Source of the DNA: a virus
Direction: 5' to 3' (one strand)
DNA: 64,000 bases
Virus record (IMG/VR): IMGVR_UViG_3300021185_003351
Coordinates: 108,974-172,973 of that record
Below the pieces are notes generated by a model. The model did no database searches, was not told where the DNA came from, and saw nothing but the letters and a program-made list of their open reading frames with translations. The position numbers and the translations under genes were made by a program. This document shows positions 1 through 8,782 of this stretch, piece by piece. Each line of letters starts with the position of its first letter. Position 1 is the stretch's first letter.

Positions 1-138
1 GTATGTATAGATGGAATTTGTGACACAATGCCAAGATATTGTTCAAATTGGTCCGGTCGTAAGTTTGCACTTTGGCCATATTTTGGAGGAGACGAACCAG
101 CTCCTCATGATATAACGATTAAAATAAAAAATATATAA
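1..138 (+). CDS. C-terminal end of an unidentified protein (partial)
   Basis: An open frame runs from the first base to a TAA at 136-138 and gives 45 residues ending in a basic tail. The piece is rich in Trp, Tyr, Pro and Gly (for example WPYFGGDEPAPHD). The start lies upstream of the window. The stop overlaps the next start as TAATG, so the two genes are translationally coupled. I do not recognise the family from this fragment. Confidence 0.6.
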   Translation, partial: VCIDGICDTMPRYCSNWSGRKFALWPYFGGDEPAPHDITIKIKNI

Positions 139-800
139 TGCCAGATAATAAAGACAAAAATCCTCCGAAAGGAAACATAAAATTTAATATTACATTATCA
201 GATGAACAAAAATTAGCTAAAGCTGAGATATTACACCATCCTTACAATTTTATTATAGGTAAGGCTGGAAGTGGAAAAACCTTATTAGCAGTACAGGTTG
301 CATTGGATATGTTTTTTAAAAGAAGTGTTAATCAAATTATTATTACTAGACCAACTGTATCAAATGAAGATAATGGTTATTTACCTGGATCATTAAATGA
401 AAAAATGGAACCTTGGTTAGTACCAATTCGTTCTAATATGAGAAAAGTTTATAATAAACCAGCTATACTTGAAAAAATGGAAAATGATGAAAATATTGAG
501 TTAGTATCGTTATCCCATTTTAGAGGCAGGACATTTGAAAATGCTTGTGTGATTATAGACGAGTTTCAAAATTTAACTAAACAACAACTAGGGATGGTAT
601 TAGGTAGATTAGGTAAAAACTCAACTATGATATTAACAGGCGACCCACAACAAATAGATTTAAAATTTGGTAATGACTCAGCTATACATGATGTTCCTAA
701 AGTAAAAGATTCAAAATTTGTTCATGCTGTTACTTTAAAGGATAATCATCGACATTCAGCACTAAACGAAGTATTGAGATTATTACAATCATATTCATAA
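138..800 (+). CDS. phoH: PhoH-like P-loop ATPase
   Basis: A 220-residue PhoH-family ATPase. Walker A is GKAGSGKT near residues 42-49, Walker B is VIIDEFQN near 137-144, and a sensor-like TGDPQQID follows near 169-176. This is the superfamily 1 helicase-like core of PhoH without extra domains, the compact form usual in phages. PhoH proteins are linked to RNA metabolism and phosphate stress in bacteria, but their role in phages is unsettled. The start overlaps the upstream stop (TAATG). It lies upstream of the repair and polymerase genes but is separated from them by a promoter. Confidence 0.9.
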   Translation: MPDNKDKNPPKGNIKFNITLSDEQKLAKAEILHHPYNFIIGKAGSGKTLLAVQVALDMFFKRSVNQIIITRPTVSNEDNGYLPGSLNEKMEPWLVPIRSNMRKVYNKPAILEKMENDENIELVSLSHFRGRTFENACVIIDEFQNLTKQQLGMVLGRLGKNSTMILTGDPQQIDLKFGNDSAIHDVPKVKDSKFVHAVTLKDNHRHSALNEVLRLLQSYS

Positions 801-802
801 AC

Positions 803-831
803 TTGGATATTACATAATTATTTCTTATTAT
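803..831 (+). promoter_or_regulatory. Promoter upstream of the UV endonuclease gene
   Basis: TTGGAT at 803-808, a 17-base spacer and TATTAT at 826-831, followed by an A-rich leader to the ATG at 843. The same architecture recurs at 12 other sites in the window. Confidence 0.75.
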
Positions 832-842
832 ATAATAAAAAT

Positions 843-1877
843 ATGATTAGATATGGTTATGCATGTGTCAATCAGACACTAACAAGTAGACCCAAGAATG
901 AAGGTGGTAGAGTTACTACTTCAAGGACTGCACGTAAAGCTTCTTGGTATCCCGATAATTTACAGCTTATTTCAGATAAAGCATTAGACAATGCTAAAGA
1001 TTTACTTACTTATCTGAAATGGAATGACGACCATGGTATTACTTTATTTCGTGTAGGCTCCGAATTATTTCCATGGCATGATCAATATGAATTACATGAT
1101 TTACCTGACTTTGAAGAAATTGCTTATCACTTGCATGCAGCTGGAGAATTTGCTAGAGACAATGGACATAGACTAACTACTCATCCTGGACCGTTCCATG
1201 TATTAGGTTCTCCTAGGCAAGATGTTGTAGAAAAAAGTATTATTGGTCTAGAACGACACTCTGAAATGTTTGATATTATGGGTTATGAGCCGTCCTTTGA
1301 GAATAAGATTAATATACATGTTGCTGGCGCATATGGTGATCGTGAAGCTACTGCTAAGCGGTGGATCAAGACCTGGAGACGATTATCTGAGTCTTGTAGA
1401 TCTAGATTAGTACTAGAGAATGATGATAAGGCATCTATGTATAGTGTAAGGCATCTATACGAGCTTATACACCAAGAAATTGGTATTCCCATTACATTTG
1501 ACTATTGGCATCATACCTTTTGTACAGGCGATTTATCTGAACGTGAGGCATTCTTTATGGCAAGATCTACTTGGGAGAAGTATGGTGTAACTCAATGTAC
1601 TCATTATTCTGAGTCTAGACGAAACGAAAAAAAAGCTTTCTTGAATGAAGTATGTAGCAAGCATGGTATTTCGTGGGATGAAATTGATAGCTGGCCTACC
1701 TTTGCAAAGTTCAAGAAAGAATTCTCAAAGATAAAAGAGCCTGCCCATGCAGATTATATTGTGAATACTCCTAATACTTATAATGTTGATAATCTAGACA
1801 TAGTAGTTGAAGCTAAGGCAAAAGAGTTAGCTATTTTACCGGTATTGGAAAAACAAAAAGAATTACTTATATTATAA
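843..1877 (+). CDS. uvsE: UV damage endonuclease (UvdE/UvsE family)
   Basis: A 344-residue TIM-barrel repair enzyme that would nick DNA 5' of UV photoproducts and start an excision pathway. The N-terminus has the family-type RYGYAC start. Metal-site stretches follow in order: THPGPFH (about residues 112-118), INIHVAGAYGDR (about 156-167), RLVLENDD (about 187-194), and a late TFDYWHH (about 217-223). Length fits the bacterial family (about 300-340). It starts after a strong promoter and is followed two bases later by a small membrane protein. For a sunlit marine phage this is a plausible repair gene; T4 uses the unrelated DenV instead. The gene uses more G- and C-ending codons than its neighbours by eye. 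Confidence 0.85.
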   Translation: MIRYGYACVNQTLTSRPKNEGGRVTTSRTARKASWYPDNLQLISDKALDNAKDLLTYLKWNDDHGITLFRVGSELFPWHDQYELHDLPDFEEIAYHLHAAGEFARDNGHRLTTHPGPFHVLGSPRQDVVEKSIIGLERHSEMFDIMGYEPSFENKINIHVAGAYGDREATAKRWIKTWRRLSESCRSRLVLENDDKASMYSVRHLYELIHQEIGIPITFDYWHHTFCTGDLSEREAFFMARSTWEKYGVTQCTHYSESRRNEKKAFLNEVCSKHGISWDEIDSWPTFAKFKKEFSKIKEPAHADYIVNTPNTYNVDNLDIVVEAKAKELAILPVLEKQKELLIL

Positions 1878-1879
1878 TT

Positions 1880-2107
1880 ATGATAGACTTATTAGGATGG
1901 ATTAGTACTGGATTAGTATTATTAGGGTATGTTTATAATGCTCGCCAATTAACTATATATGCAATGATTGCATGGATTATAGGAGATACAGGATGGATAA
2001 TATATGATTTCTTTATCGATAATTTTAGTCATCTAGTACTAAGTTTTGTTATTATATCAATTAATATATACGGAATGTATAACATAAAAAAAGCAGAAAA
2101 ACAATAA
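1880..2107 (+). CDS. Small three-helix membrane protein
   Basis: A 75-residue protein that is nearly all hydrophobic, with three predicted membrane helices (about residues 4-20, 26-43 and 48-66) and a short Lys-rich tail. The size and helix spacing are reminiscent of small PnuC- or SWEET-like phage membrane proteins, but no defining motif is visible. It lies between the UV endonuclease and the DNA polymerase, with one base to the next start. Function unknown. Confidence 0.7.
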   Translation: MIDLLGWISTGLVLLGYVYNARQLTIYAMIAWIIGDTGWIIYDFFIDNFSHLVLSFVIISINIYGMYNIKKAEKQ

Positions 2108-4627
2108 ATGTATCAAAATATAGCATATCATAAGAAAACTGGCACAATGCATGTATGGGATGACGAATTAGGTCATAAAACTTTTAAGTTTACTCCATAT
2201 GGATATATTCCAGATACAAATGGAGAATATGTATCACTAAATGGCACTAAATTATCAAAGACTCCAGGCAATCATAGAGATAATTCAGATGCATATGAAT
2301 CTGATTTAAATGAAGAGGTTAGAACATTAATAGACTTATATTATGAGTCTGATTTAGTATCCACTGGTCATTCCGACTTCTTTTTTGATATTGAAACAGC
2401 AAAAGATGCAGATGGATATTCTACTCCAGAAGATGTTAGAACCGAAATAACATCAATAGCATATTATGACAAAGTTGGCAAAGATAGGAGAGTATTAGTA
2501 TTGGATAAAGCAAACAGATTATCTGATGACATTATATACGGTGATAACTATACTGTTGAGGTATTTGATAATGAAGCAAATTTGCTAATTAAATTTATTA
2601 ACTATTTTTCAGAAATACAACCTACTGTTATAACTGGCTGGAATACTGATGGGTATGATATTCCATATCTTATTAATAGAATTAAAAAAGTATTAGGTCC
2701 TAAGTCTGCCAATAAATTATCTCCAGCTGGAATTGTAGAATGGAATAAACATCGTGAAAGATATAAAATATTTGGAGTTTCTAGTTTAGATTATATTAAA
2801 TTATATAAAAACTTCACATATACAGAACTTCCTAATTATAGATTAGATACAGTAGGTAAAACAGAGTTAGGTAAAGGTAAAATTGAATATGATGGTGACT
2901 TAGATGATTTATTTGTTTCAGACATTAACAAGTTCATAGAATATAATATGACTGATGTTGATCTTGTATATGAGTTGGATGAAAAATTACAATTAATCAA
3001 CTTAGCAAGAACTATATGCCATAAAGGACATGTTCCATATGAAGATGTTTATTACGCATCTAAATATCTTGATGGTGCAGCTATTGTAGATTTAAAAAGA
3101 AACGGATTAGTAGCTCCAAATAAACAATTTAGATTTGTTGAAGATGAAGAGCAGAATAAATTAGCCGGTGCATATGTTATGCCTCCTATACCAGGCCTAT
3201 ATAAATGGATATACGATTTAGATTTAACATCTCTATATCCATCCATCATAATGAGCCTTAATATATCTCCAGAAACTAAAATAGGTGTTATTCCAAATTG
3301 GAAACAAGAATCATTGCTAAGTAAAGAGCCTGTTAGTGTAGTATGTAACGGCCAGACTATTCCAGATATTAAACAATGGCTAATTGATAATAAATTTACT
3401 GTTGCAAGTAATGGAGTAGTATATGATACTAGAAGTAAAGGATTCTTACCAAAGATATTAGAAAAATGGTTTGATGAACGTGTTAAATTTAAAAATGAAC
3501 GAGATAATCATGAAGTAGGAAGTGATAAGTATAAATTTTATGATGCAATGCAATTAACACAAAAAGTATTGTTAAATTCATTTTATGGAGTATTAGGATT
3601 AAAGACATTTAGATTTCATGATTTAGATAACGCAGGAGCTATCACAGCAACTGGCCAAAGTGTTATTAAATTTTCTGCAAAAGTTATTAATGGGTACTAT
3701 AAGAAAGAAGTTGGTAAAGATTATTTTATTAATGCTAATGGCAATAAAGCAGAATTTTCATTCTATACAGATACAGATTCAACATTTGTATCTAGTTTAC
3801 CTTTAATAGAAAAAAGATATCCTGGATTTGATGAATCTGATGAAAAGTTTATGATTGAAAAAACAAATGAAATAGCATCTGAAATACAATCGCATGTAAA
3901 TAAAATGTATGATCAATATGCAGTTCATTTTCATAATACATTTGATCATAGATGGCAAATTAAACAAGAATATGTTGCTAAGTCTGGTCTGTGGATAGCA
4001 AAAAAGAGATATGCTCAGTGGGTAATATTTAAAGAAGGTAAACCTACGGATAAAATGGATATAAAAGGATTAGACGTAGTCAGATCATCTTTCCCTACTG
4101 AATTTAAAACTATAATGAAAGAAACATTATGGTATATACTCAAAGAAAAGTCAAAGAATGCCACAACTAACTTAATAATGGATTTCAAAGACAAAATACA
4201 AGATTCTCCAATATTGGATGTCATGAAGAATACAGGTGTTAAAAATATCACAAAGTATACTAAAGGAAGAAAAACATTATCTGGATATCCATTAGGAACC
4301 CCAGTACATGTTAAATCTTCAATAAATTACAATGATATGCTTAAACATTTAGGTATAAATAAAAATGCAAAAAACTTTGCAGATATACAAAATGGAGATA
4401 AGATTAAATGGGCGTATCTTAAAACAAATCAAATGGGGTTTGATACCATTGCACTTAGAGGTTATGAAGATCCAACCCAAATAACAGAATTTGTTGAAAA
4501 ATTTATTGATAGAAATAAAATATTTGACAGAGAGATACGTGGAAAGTTAGATGACTTTTACGCATCAATGAATTGGGATAAACTTCCTGAAAATAATAAT
4601 ATGAATAAGTTCTTTTCATTTGGATAA
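2108..4627 (+). CDS. 43: Family B DNA polymerase (T4 gp43-like)
   Basis: An 839-residue replicative polymerase with both activities visible. Exonuclease motifs are Exo I with DIET at residues 94-97, Exo II NTDGYD near 179, and Exo III YNMTD near 279. Polymerase motif A is DLTSLYPS near 371, motif B is KVLLNSFYG near 486, and motif C is YTDTDS near 553. Catalytic Asp residues are present in all of them, so the enzyme should synthesise and proofread. T4 gp43 is 898 residues. The C-terminus ends in a short Phe-rich peptide (NKFFSFG), a plausible clamp-binding tail like that of T4 gp43. Clamp and clamp-loader genes lie 3-6 kb downstream. A promoter overlaps the last codons. Confidence 0.97.
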   Translation: MYQNIAYHKKTGTMHVWDDELGHKTFKFTPYGYIPDTNGEYVSLNGTKLSKTPGNHRDNSDAYESDLNEEVRTLIDLYYESDLVSTGHSDFFFDIETAKDADGYSTPEDVRTEITSIAYYDKVGKDRRVLVLDKANRLSDDIIYGDNYTVEVFDNEANLLIKFINYFSEIQPTVITGWNTDGYDIPYLINRIKKVLGPKSANKLSPAGIVEWNKHRERYKIFGVSSLDYIKLYKNFTYTELPNYRLDTVGKTELGKGKIEYDGDLDDLFVSDINKFIEYNMTDVDLVYELDEKLQLINLARTICHKGHVPYEDVYYASKYLDGAAIVDLKRNGLVAPNKQFRFVEDEEQNKLAGAYVMPPIPGLYKWIYDLDLTSLYPSIIMSLNISPETKIGVIPNWKQESLLSKEPVSVVCNGQTIPDIKQWLIDNKFTVASNGVVYDTRSKGFLPKILEKWFDERVKFKNERDNHEVGSDKYKFYDAMQLTQKVLLNSFYGVLGLKTFRFHDLDNAGAITATGQSVIKFSAKVINGYYKKEVGKDYFINANGNKAEFSFYTDTDSTFVSSLPLIEKRYPGFDESDEKFMIEKTNEIASEIQSHVNKMYDQYAVHFHNTFDHRWQIKQEYVAKSGLWIAKKRYAQWVIFKEGKPTDKMDIKGLDVVRSSFPTEFKTIMKETLWYILKEKSKNATTNLIMDFKDKIQDSPILDVMKNTGVKNITKYTKGRKTLSGYPLGTPVHVKSSINYNDMLKHLGINKNAKNFADIQNGDKIKWAYLKTNQMGFDTIALRGYEDPTQITEFVEKFIDRNKIFDREIRGKLDDFYASMNWDKLPENNNMNKFFSFG

Positions 4628-4648
4628 TTCAATAAAATTAATTATAAT
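4620..4648 (+). promoter_or_regulatory. Promoter overlapping the end of the polymerase gene
   Basis: TTGGAT at 4620-4625 sits in the last codons of the polymerase, with a 17-base spacer to TATAAT at 4643-4648. It would drive the block from 4660 through the DNA-modification and clamp genes. Confidence 0.75.
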
Positions 4649-4659
4649 AAAGAAAAAAT

Positions 4660-5112
4660 ATGTACGGTAAGCATCAATGGAAAGGTAGAGAAGTAGAAGG
4701 TCGTTATTCAGATCTTATGACTTTCTTCGTAAGAGACTTAAATCATAATATTAAAAAAACTTATGGTTTAGAAGTAGAAAATTTTAATGAATATCCTCAT
4801 TATTATTTTACAATTGAATTCATGAAAAAGTCTATGAAAGACGAAAAATATTTGGAAAGTATTAGACGTATATTAGATGAATCAAATTGTGCTGTAACTA
4901 TAGAAGCTACTAAAGACACTTTAGACACAATTAAACCAGACTTATTTAATAGATGTCATATTATATATAGAATTTCAGATCCTTATTTAGAAATGCTTAA
5001 AGACACTGACACATTATCAATCGATGCAGGTTGGTATAGAGTTCATCAAGTAACTAAATGTAATATGATGGAAATTCAACCAGATAACTATAAATTTGAC
5101 GAAGAAATATGA
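4660..5112 (+). CDS. Protein of unknown function, first gene of the modification/clamp operon
   Basis: 150 residues, soluble, with no signal or membrane segment. The N-terminus contains WKGREVEGRYSDLMTFFV and the rest is a mixed alpha/beta sequence with an internal HYYFTIEF strand. I do not recognise the family. It is first behind a promoter and overlaps the QueD-like gene by four bases (ATGA), so a role with that protein is possible. The stretch EGRYSDLMTFFV faintly recalls the start of QueE proteins, but the radical-SAM cysteines are missing, so I do not call it that. Confidence 0.75.
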   Translation: MYGKHQWKGREVEGRYSDLMTFFVRDLNHNIKKTYGLEVENFNEYPHYYFTIEFMKKSMKDEKYLESIRRILDESNCAVTIEATKDTLDTIKPDLFNRCHIIYRISDPYLEMLKDTDTLSIDAGWYRVHQVTKCNMMEIQPDNYKFDEEI

Positions 5113-5456
5113 AATATTCAGTAGTTGTATCATTTAGCGTAGAAGGATTTCATTGTTGGCCAGAAGCTAAAGAAATTTTCCCGGAAGTTGGATTTTTATC
5201 TGACAGACATAGGCATATGTTTGGATTCCGTTGCTATGCAAAAGTAACACATACAGATAGAGATGAAGAATTTATTTTAATGCAAAGAAAATTAAAAAAA
5301 CAACTAAGAACTAATTTTGGTGGTAATATATTAGAATTTGGTAGAATGAGTTGTGAAGATATAGGCGCTTGGATTTTAGAACAAAATAATAATTTGTATA
5401 AAGTAGAAGTTTGGGAAGATTGGGAAAACGGAGCAATAGTAGAATTAGGTTATTAA
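5109..5456 (+). CDS. QueD/6-pyruvoyl-tetrahydropterin synthase-like T-fold protein
   Basis: 115 residues. The layout fits a small T-fold enzyme: a first strand ending in GFHCW, then a HRHMFGF motif at about residues 34-40 where QueD has its HxH zinc ligands, then MSCEDIGAWILE near 79-90 matching the QueD PTAENLA helix, then VEVWEDWENGA near 98-108 matching the final VxVxET strand. QueD makes 6-carboxy-tetrahydropterin, an early step to preQ0 and 7-deazaguanines. The usual catalytic Cys before the first His is not obvious, so the activity could differ. It belongs to a group of short conserved phage proteins that I recall but cannot name. The DpdA-like gene four positions downstream supports a 7-deazaguanine role. 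Confidence 0.55.
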   Translation: MKYSVVVSFSVEGFHCWPEAKEIFPEVGFLSDRHRHMFGFRCYAKVTHTDRDEEFILMQRKLKKQLRTNFGGNILEFGRMSCEDIGAWILEQNNNLYKVEVWEDWENGAIVELGY

Positions 5457-5457
5457 T

Positions 5458-6645
5458 ATGAAAAAAGTATTTTATTTTGGTTTAGAGCCTTTAAAGGCTA
5501 GATATACATATCAGTTATCTAAAGAATGGATGCCGGCAACATTCCAGCCATATGTTGATGCAGGTAAAATTGAATATATTGATGTAGAAGGAGAATTTGA
5601 TCCAGATCAACAAATTAAAATTGGAGCTGTATTAGATGCAGTAGGTAGAGGTAAGTTTGCTATGAGTCAATGTAGCAACTTTTTAGATATGATGAATCGA
5701 GATGAGGTTAGAGACGGAGATGTTATATTTTTACAAGACTATTGGCATCCAGGTATCGGATCTATTTTGTATGCAGCTGATTTATATGGTATTAAATTGG
5801 AAATATATGCAATGTTACATGCTCAAAGTGTAGATGAATATGATTTTACATATCCTATGAGAACATGGATGCGAGGTTTTGAATTAGGTTTAGACAAAAG
5901 AATGACAGGTATATTTGTAGGATCTAGTATTCATAAAGAACAACTACGAGTAGCTGGATTTGAATCTCCAATACATGTTGTTTCATTACCAATTCATAAA
6001 CAAGCTACATTAGACAAATTGCCTAGTTATAACTCCGGTGCAGAAAGAAAACCATTTGTTGTATACTCTAGCAGATTAGACAAAGAGAAAAATCCATTTT
6101 TCATGATGGAAGTAGCAACAGAATTTCTACAAGAATATACAGATTGGGAATGGCACATAACTACCTCAGGCAAAGAGTTTAGATCAATGTTACCAGGCGT
6201 TATTGATAAATTAAGATCATTAGCAAAACAAGAGCCTAGATTTAAATTATTAGAAGGATTAACAAAAGAAGAATATTATACAGAGTTATCTACTTGCAGT
6301 ATACAGTTTAATTCAGCTTTACAAGATTATGTATCATGGACTGTAATTGAAGCTACTGCTTTTGGAGCAGATATTGTATATCCTAATTTTAGATCATTTC
6401 CAGAATTTATTGACAGTAAAAGAATGTATAAACCATTTAATGTACAATCTGCATTAGATACATTTAGTGATGTAATGCTGTTTCCTAATAGACACAATGA
6501 AATAGTAGATATATCTGATCTAGGTAGACAAATGGAAGGATACATTGTAGCAAATGGTATTAATCAAGAAATTAATGTTTGGCATGAAGCCGAATATTGT
6601 AAAATTTTATTAAATAAAAAAGAGGAAAAACATGAAAATAGATAA
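5458..6645 (+). CDS. GT-B glycosyltransferase inside the DNA replication/modification operon
   Basis: 395 residues. The second half has GT4-like features: VVYSSRLDKEKNPFFMMEVA at about residues 198-217, where GT4 enzymes have their R and K donor-binding residues, and SWTVIEATAFG near 294-304 in place of the E-x7-E element. The first half (for example FLQDYWHPG near 91) would be the acceptor domain. No signal or membrane segment. It stands apart from the glycan cluster, between a QueD-like and a DpdA-like gene and among replication genes. The likeliest inference is that it glycosylates a modified base in phage DNA, as the T4 DNA glucosyltransferases do. A surface-glycan role cannot be excluded. 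Confidence 0.8.
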   Translation: MKKVFYFGLEPLKARYTYQLSKEWMPATFQPYVDAGKIEYIDVEGEFDPDQQIKIGAVLDAVGRGKFAMSQCSNFLDMMNRDEVRDGDVIFLQDYWHPGIGSILYAADLYGIKLEIYAMLHAQSVDEYDFTYPMRTWMRGFELGLDKRMTGIFVGSSIHKEQLRVAGFESPIHVVSLPIHKQATLDKLPSYNSGAERKPFVVYSSRLDKEKNPFFMMEVATEFLQEYTDWEWHITTSGKEFRSMLPGVIDKLRSLAKQEPRFKLLEGLTKEEYYTELSTCSIQFNSALQDYVSWTVIEATAFGADIVYPNFRSFPEFIDSKRMYKPFNVQSALDTFSDVMLFPNRHNEIVDISDLGRQMEGYIVANGINQEINVWHEAEYCKILLNKKEEKHENR

Positions 6646-6811
6646 ACAAGGTTTAGAAGAAATTAGAAGTACTATTGAAACTCCCTTTAAAGCTTTAGCA
6701 GAACAGCTAAGTGATAAAGGATGTTTAGATAAACAATCTGCAGAAATAGTAACATTTATATTTTCGAAAATTGAAACTCTCGGAGATTCATCATGGGAAG
6801 TAATTGATTAA
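6632..6811 (+). CDS. Small protein of unknown function between glycosyltransferase and DpdA-like genes
   Basis: 59 residues, mostly helical by composition (KIDKQGLEEIRSTIE...). It starts inside the end of the glycosyltransferase gene after an AGAGGAAAA ribosome-binding site, and its TAA overlaps the next ATG (TAATG). The tight coupling on both sides supports a real gene. Function unknown. Confidence 0.7.
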   Translation: MKIDKQGLEEIRSTIETPFKALAEQLSDKGCLDKQSAEIVTFIFSKIETLGDSSWEVID

Positions 6812-8061
6812 TGGATAAAAATTTTATATATTATCCATCGTTATCAGCTGGTAGTATGGTGTCTGCATTCAAAAAGAATACAAAATTTGAGGATGGAACT
6901 ACAACAAGATTCTTTTCAAAAGAGTATCCTGCAGAATGGAGACATCCATATTTCTTAATCACTGCTGGACATCATTTCAAAAAGATGGATTTTCGTGATC
7001 AGTTAGGTTTAGATGATGAGGTATTAGTATTCGGAGATTCAGGCGGATTCCAAATAGCAACAGGAGCTTTAAAGTGGGACGGTACTATTCGTGAAAGAAT
7101 ATTTGAATGGTTAGAACATAATTCAGATGTAGCAGCAAATTTAGATATTCCACCAAGAGCAAAATATGAAAATAGATTTGCCGAATCCATGGATATTAGT
7201 TTTGATAATTTTAAATATTTTGAATCTAAACAAACTGGAAAAACTGATTTCTTAAATGTTATACAAGGAACATATACAGAAGAATATGAAGAATGGTATC
7301 ATAAGTTTAAGGATTTTGCATTTAATGGTTGGTGTATCGGAGGCCCTAAGAAATTAGTAGATTTCATGTATGTTATTGCTTTAATGTTAAAGGAACGAGA
7401 ATTTGAAAAGAATCATGTAAAGTATATACATTTACTAGGAATATCAAAAATATCAGACTTTTTTATATTAGCAACATTACAAAAGTTAATTAACAAATTA
7501 ACTGATAACAGAGTATTATTCTCAACAGATTCTAGTTCACCAGGACAATATCCAGTATTTGGAACATATTTACATTCTGGGAATTATAAAACTCAAACAT
7601 TTACAGAATTATACTTTCCAAAAAATAATGAATATAGAAGAAAATCTCATGCTAATAGATCTAATAAAACAGTAGCCATTGACACTACTAAACACGTGCC
7701 ATGTAGTTTAGGCTGCCCTGCTTGTAATGATTTTACATATGATTATTTAGGAGGCCAGACAGCAACTGGGTTAGATAGATATAGCCAAGAAGGTATGCCT
7801 AGAATGGTTATACATAATACTCATTTATATGTCGACATTGCAAAAGATGTAAGCAAACTAGTAAATAATCATGTTGAATTGTTAGAAACAGCAATTCCAA
7901 AACCATTATACGATGTTATATTATCATTACACGATATGTTTGCCGATCCAGACAATGCAATGAGAGTATATGCGACTTATAAAAAAACATACAAAAAGTT
8001 TGGTGGTGATAGTATATCAACTACTGACGCAAATCAATTCAATAAATTCTTTAAATTTTAA
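6811..8061 (+). CDS. dpdA: DpdA-like DNA-guanine transglycosylase (TGT family)
   Basis: 416 residues of the tRNA-guanine transglycosylase superfamily. FGDSGGFQ near residues 73-80 matches the substrate-binding DSGGFQ of TGT. NVIQGTYTEEY near 150 corresponds to the VQGG loop, CIGGP near 176 to the GG loop, and HLLGISK near 209 to the LMGVG strand. FSTDSSSP near 231 supplies a candidate nucleophilic Asp. CSLGCPAC near 297 plus a later His (IHNTHLY near 332) form the zinc site. Phage members of this branch (DpdA) exchange guanine in DNA for 7-deazaguanines and protect against host restriction. Its place beside a QueD-like protein, among replication genes, supports DNA rather than tRNA as substrate. 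The substrate base remains inference. Confidence 0.8.
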   Translation: MDKNFIYYPSLSAGSMVSAFKKNTKFEDGTTTRFFSKEYPAEWRHPYFLITAGHHFKKMDFRDQLGLDDEVLVFGDSGGFQIATGALKWDGTIRERIFEWLEHNSDVAANLDIPPRAKYENRFAESMDISFDNFKYFESKQTGKTDFLNVIQGTYTEEYEEWYHKFKDFAFNGWCIGGPKKLVDFMYVIALMLKEREFEKNHVKYIHLLGISKISDFFILATLQKLINKLTDNRVLFSTDSSSPGQYPVFGTYLHSGNYKTQTFTELYFPKNNEYRRKSHANRSNKTVAIDTTKHVPCSLGCPACNDFTYDYLGGQTATGLDRYSQEGMPRMVIHNTHLYVDIAKDVSKLVNNHVELLETAIPKPLYDVILSLHDMFADPDNAMRVYATYKKTYKKFGGDSISTTDANQFNKFFKF

Positions 8062-8073
8062 AAATAAAAGCAA

Positions 8074-8781
8074 ATGGAAAAAAGTAAATTACAATCGTTT
8101 ATTAACAGATATTATCTAGCAGGAAATTGCGAAGCTGTAACTGTTAAAGCAAATGGTCAGTCTGTTAATTGTGAATTAATAGATGTTGATCAAACAGTAG
8201 TCGGAAAAATAAAATGGAAAACAGATCCATTTATGTCTGGCGAATTAGGTATTAATCATACAGGTGGATTAACAAAAATGTTATCCGCAGTAGGTGAAAA
8301 TATCGATATCAATGTACAAGAGTCTGCAGGTAAGAATTATGCTATGAAGATCAAAGAAGGAAGTACCACAATGACTTTCATGTTAGCTGATACTTCTGTT
8401 ATACCAGCAGTTCCTGCAATTAACGCAGAACCAGAATATAATGTTACAATTGATATTGATGAATTATTTGTTAATAAATTTATAAAAGCAAAAAATGCAT
8501 TACCAGACGCAAAGAATTTTGCAGTACAAGTACAAAACGGTAAAATAAAGTTTATTATTAATTATACAACTATTAATTCAGACAATGTTACATTTGAAAT
8601 AGATGGTGGTACAGAAGCAATGGAACCAATTTGTTTCTCTGCAGATAAACTAAAAGAAGTATTAACTGCAAATAAAGGAGATAAAGGTACAATGCATTTT
8701 TCATCTAAAGGATTAGCTAGAATAGATTTTACAGGTCCTGACTTTGATTCAAATTATTGGTTAGTTCAATTACAAAATTAA
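8074..8781 (+). CDS. 45: Sliding clamp (T4 gp45-like)
   Basis: 235 residues, close to T4 gp45 (228). The sequence has the alternating short strands and helices of a clamp and no enzymatic motif. LTKMLSAVGENIDINV (about residues 67-82) and the C-terminal SADKLKEVLTANKG (about 190-203) look like the equivalent helices of the two repeated subdomains. It would tether the polymerase and, by analogy with T4, could also act in late transcription. It is followed two bases later by dUTPase and then the clamp-loader ATPase. Identification rests on size, fold pattern and context more than on a signature. Confidence 0.85.
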   Translation: MEKSKLQSFINRYYLAGNCEAVTVKANGQSVNCELIDVDQTVVGKIKWKTDPFMSGELGINHTGGLTKMLSAVGENIDINVQESAGKNYAMKIKEGSTTMTFMLADTSVIPAVPAINAEPEYNVTIDIDELFVNKFIKAKNALPDAKNFAVQVQNGKIKFIINYTTINSDNVTFEIDGGTEAMEPICFSADKLKEVLTANKGDKGTMHFSSKGLARIDFTGPDFDSNYWLVQLQN

Positions 8782-8782
8782 T

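Noticed and set aside
1283-1492. Open frames on the minus strand throughout the window (for example 1283-1492, 4015-4251, 34328-34714, 45827-46303)
   Set aside because: All lie opposite clear + strand genes with recognised motifs, have no ribosome-binding site or operon context, and their sequences look like translated shadows.
4660-5112. QueE (7-carboxy-7-deazaguanine synthase) for the gene at 4660
   Set aside because: EGRYSDLMTFFV recalls the QueE start, but the radical-SAM CxxxCxxC cysteines are missing.
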